From: JBDREF01 sp043820045 | Lineage (GTDB): Bacteria > Planctomycetota > Phycisphaerae > Sedimentisphaerales > Anaerobacaceae | DNA: 6,374 nt | Assembly (NCBI GenBank): GCA_043820045.1 | Contig: JBDREF010000337.1 | Span: 1 to 6,374 of the forward strand | Direction of reading: 5' to 3' | Part shown: positions 6,293 through 6,374 of the stretch, one piece after another | Position numbering within the stretch: the first letter of the stretch is position 1 | How the letters are laid out: each line of letters starts with the position of its first letter | Notes under the pieces: model-generated | Told to the model about the DNA's origin: nothing | Databases searched by the model: none | What the model saw: the letters and a program-made list of their open reading frames with translations, nothing else | Made by a program: the position numbers and the translations under genes

Positions 6293-6374
6293 GTGTCCAT
6301 TATTTCGATATTCTCCGGACGGAGGCGTTCCAGCCCGGACAGTTGGTTCCGGCCCAACTTAGCGTCGATCAGCA
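6289..6374 (-). CDS. 3' end of an unidentified gene (5' end outside window)
   Basis: The - strand is open from the window edge to TGA at 6291-6289, giving 27 residues that end 'GLERLRPENIEIMDT'. The composition looks protein-like, and its stop overlaps the next gene's GTG in the arrangement GTGA, common in bacterial operons. The fragment is too short to assign a family. Without the overlap I would not call it. Confidence 0.55.
   Translation of the reverse strand, partial: LIDAKLGRNQLSGLERLRPENIEIMDT

Overview
The window is a tandem array of large secreted multidomain proteins on the + strand, followed by a convergent two-gene block on the - strand. GC content is moderate to high. The protein style suggests a planctomycete, possibly of the Phycisphaerae: a signal peptide, an N-terminal LamG-like lectin fold opening 'GLVGWWKLDEG', Fn3-like repeats containing 'HDVYLG...YYWRVDEV...WSFTT', and a C-terminal domain ending 'TMYFDDIRLYRP'. 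This taxonomic placement is inferred from protein style only; the window contains no rRNA or marker gene.

Layout: (1) 2-487 is the C-terminal end of a first paralog, cut by the window edge. (2) 488-947 is a non-coding gap with its terminator, then the promoter-like region, leader motif and Shine-Dalgarno of the next gene. (3) 948-3131 is a complete 727-residue paralog. (4) 3132-3517 is a second gap with the same order of elements. (5) 3518-5686 is a complete 722-residue paralog. (6) 5687-5854 holds a nested hairpin and a third related terminator. (7) 5855-6292 on the - strand is a small membrane protein with one HEAT-like repeat. Its GTG start overlaps by four bases the stop codon of a further - strand gene, of which only the last 27 codons are visible (6289-6374).

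The three + strand genes look like copies of one transcription unit, each with its own promoter, long leader, open reading frame and Rho-independent terminator, rather than one operon. The Fn3-like repeats and C-terminal domain are strongly conserved between copies (about 83% identity in the C-terminal domain by my own count). The N-terminal LamG-like domains are very different. This suggests surface or secreted binding proteins with a fixed stalk and tail and an exchangeable ligand-binding head. No catalytic domain is recognisable in any of them, and no C-terminal sorting signal (PEP-CTERM, LPXTG or type 9 style) is visible.

The most interesting points are the duplication of whole transcription units, the swap of N-terminal domains, a mosaic relation among the copies (first-copy coding end like the third, first-copy 3' untranslated region like the second), and a conserved leader element with a perfect anti-Shine-Dalgarno complement more than 100 bases upstream of the start codon.
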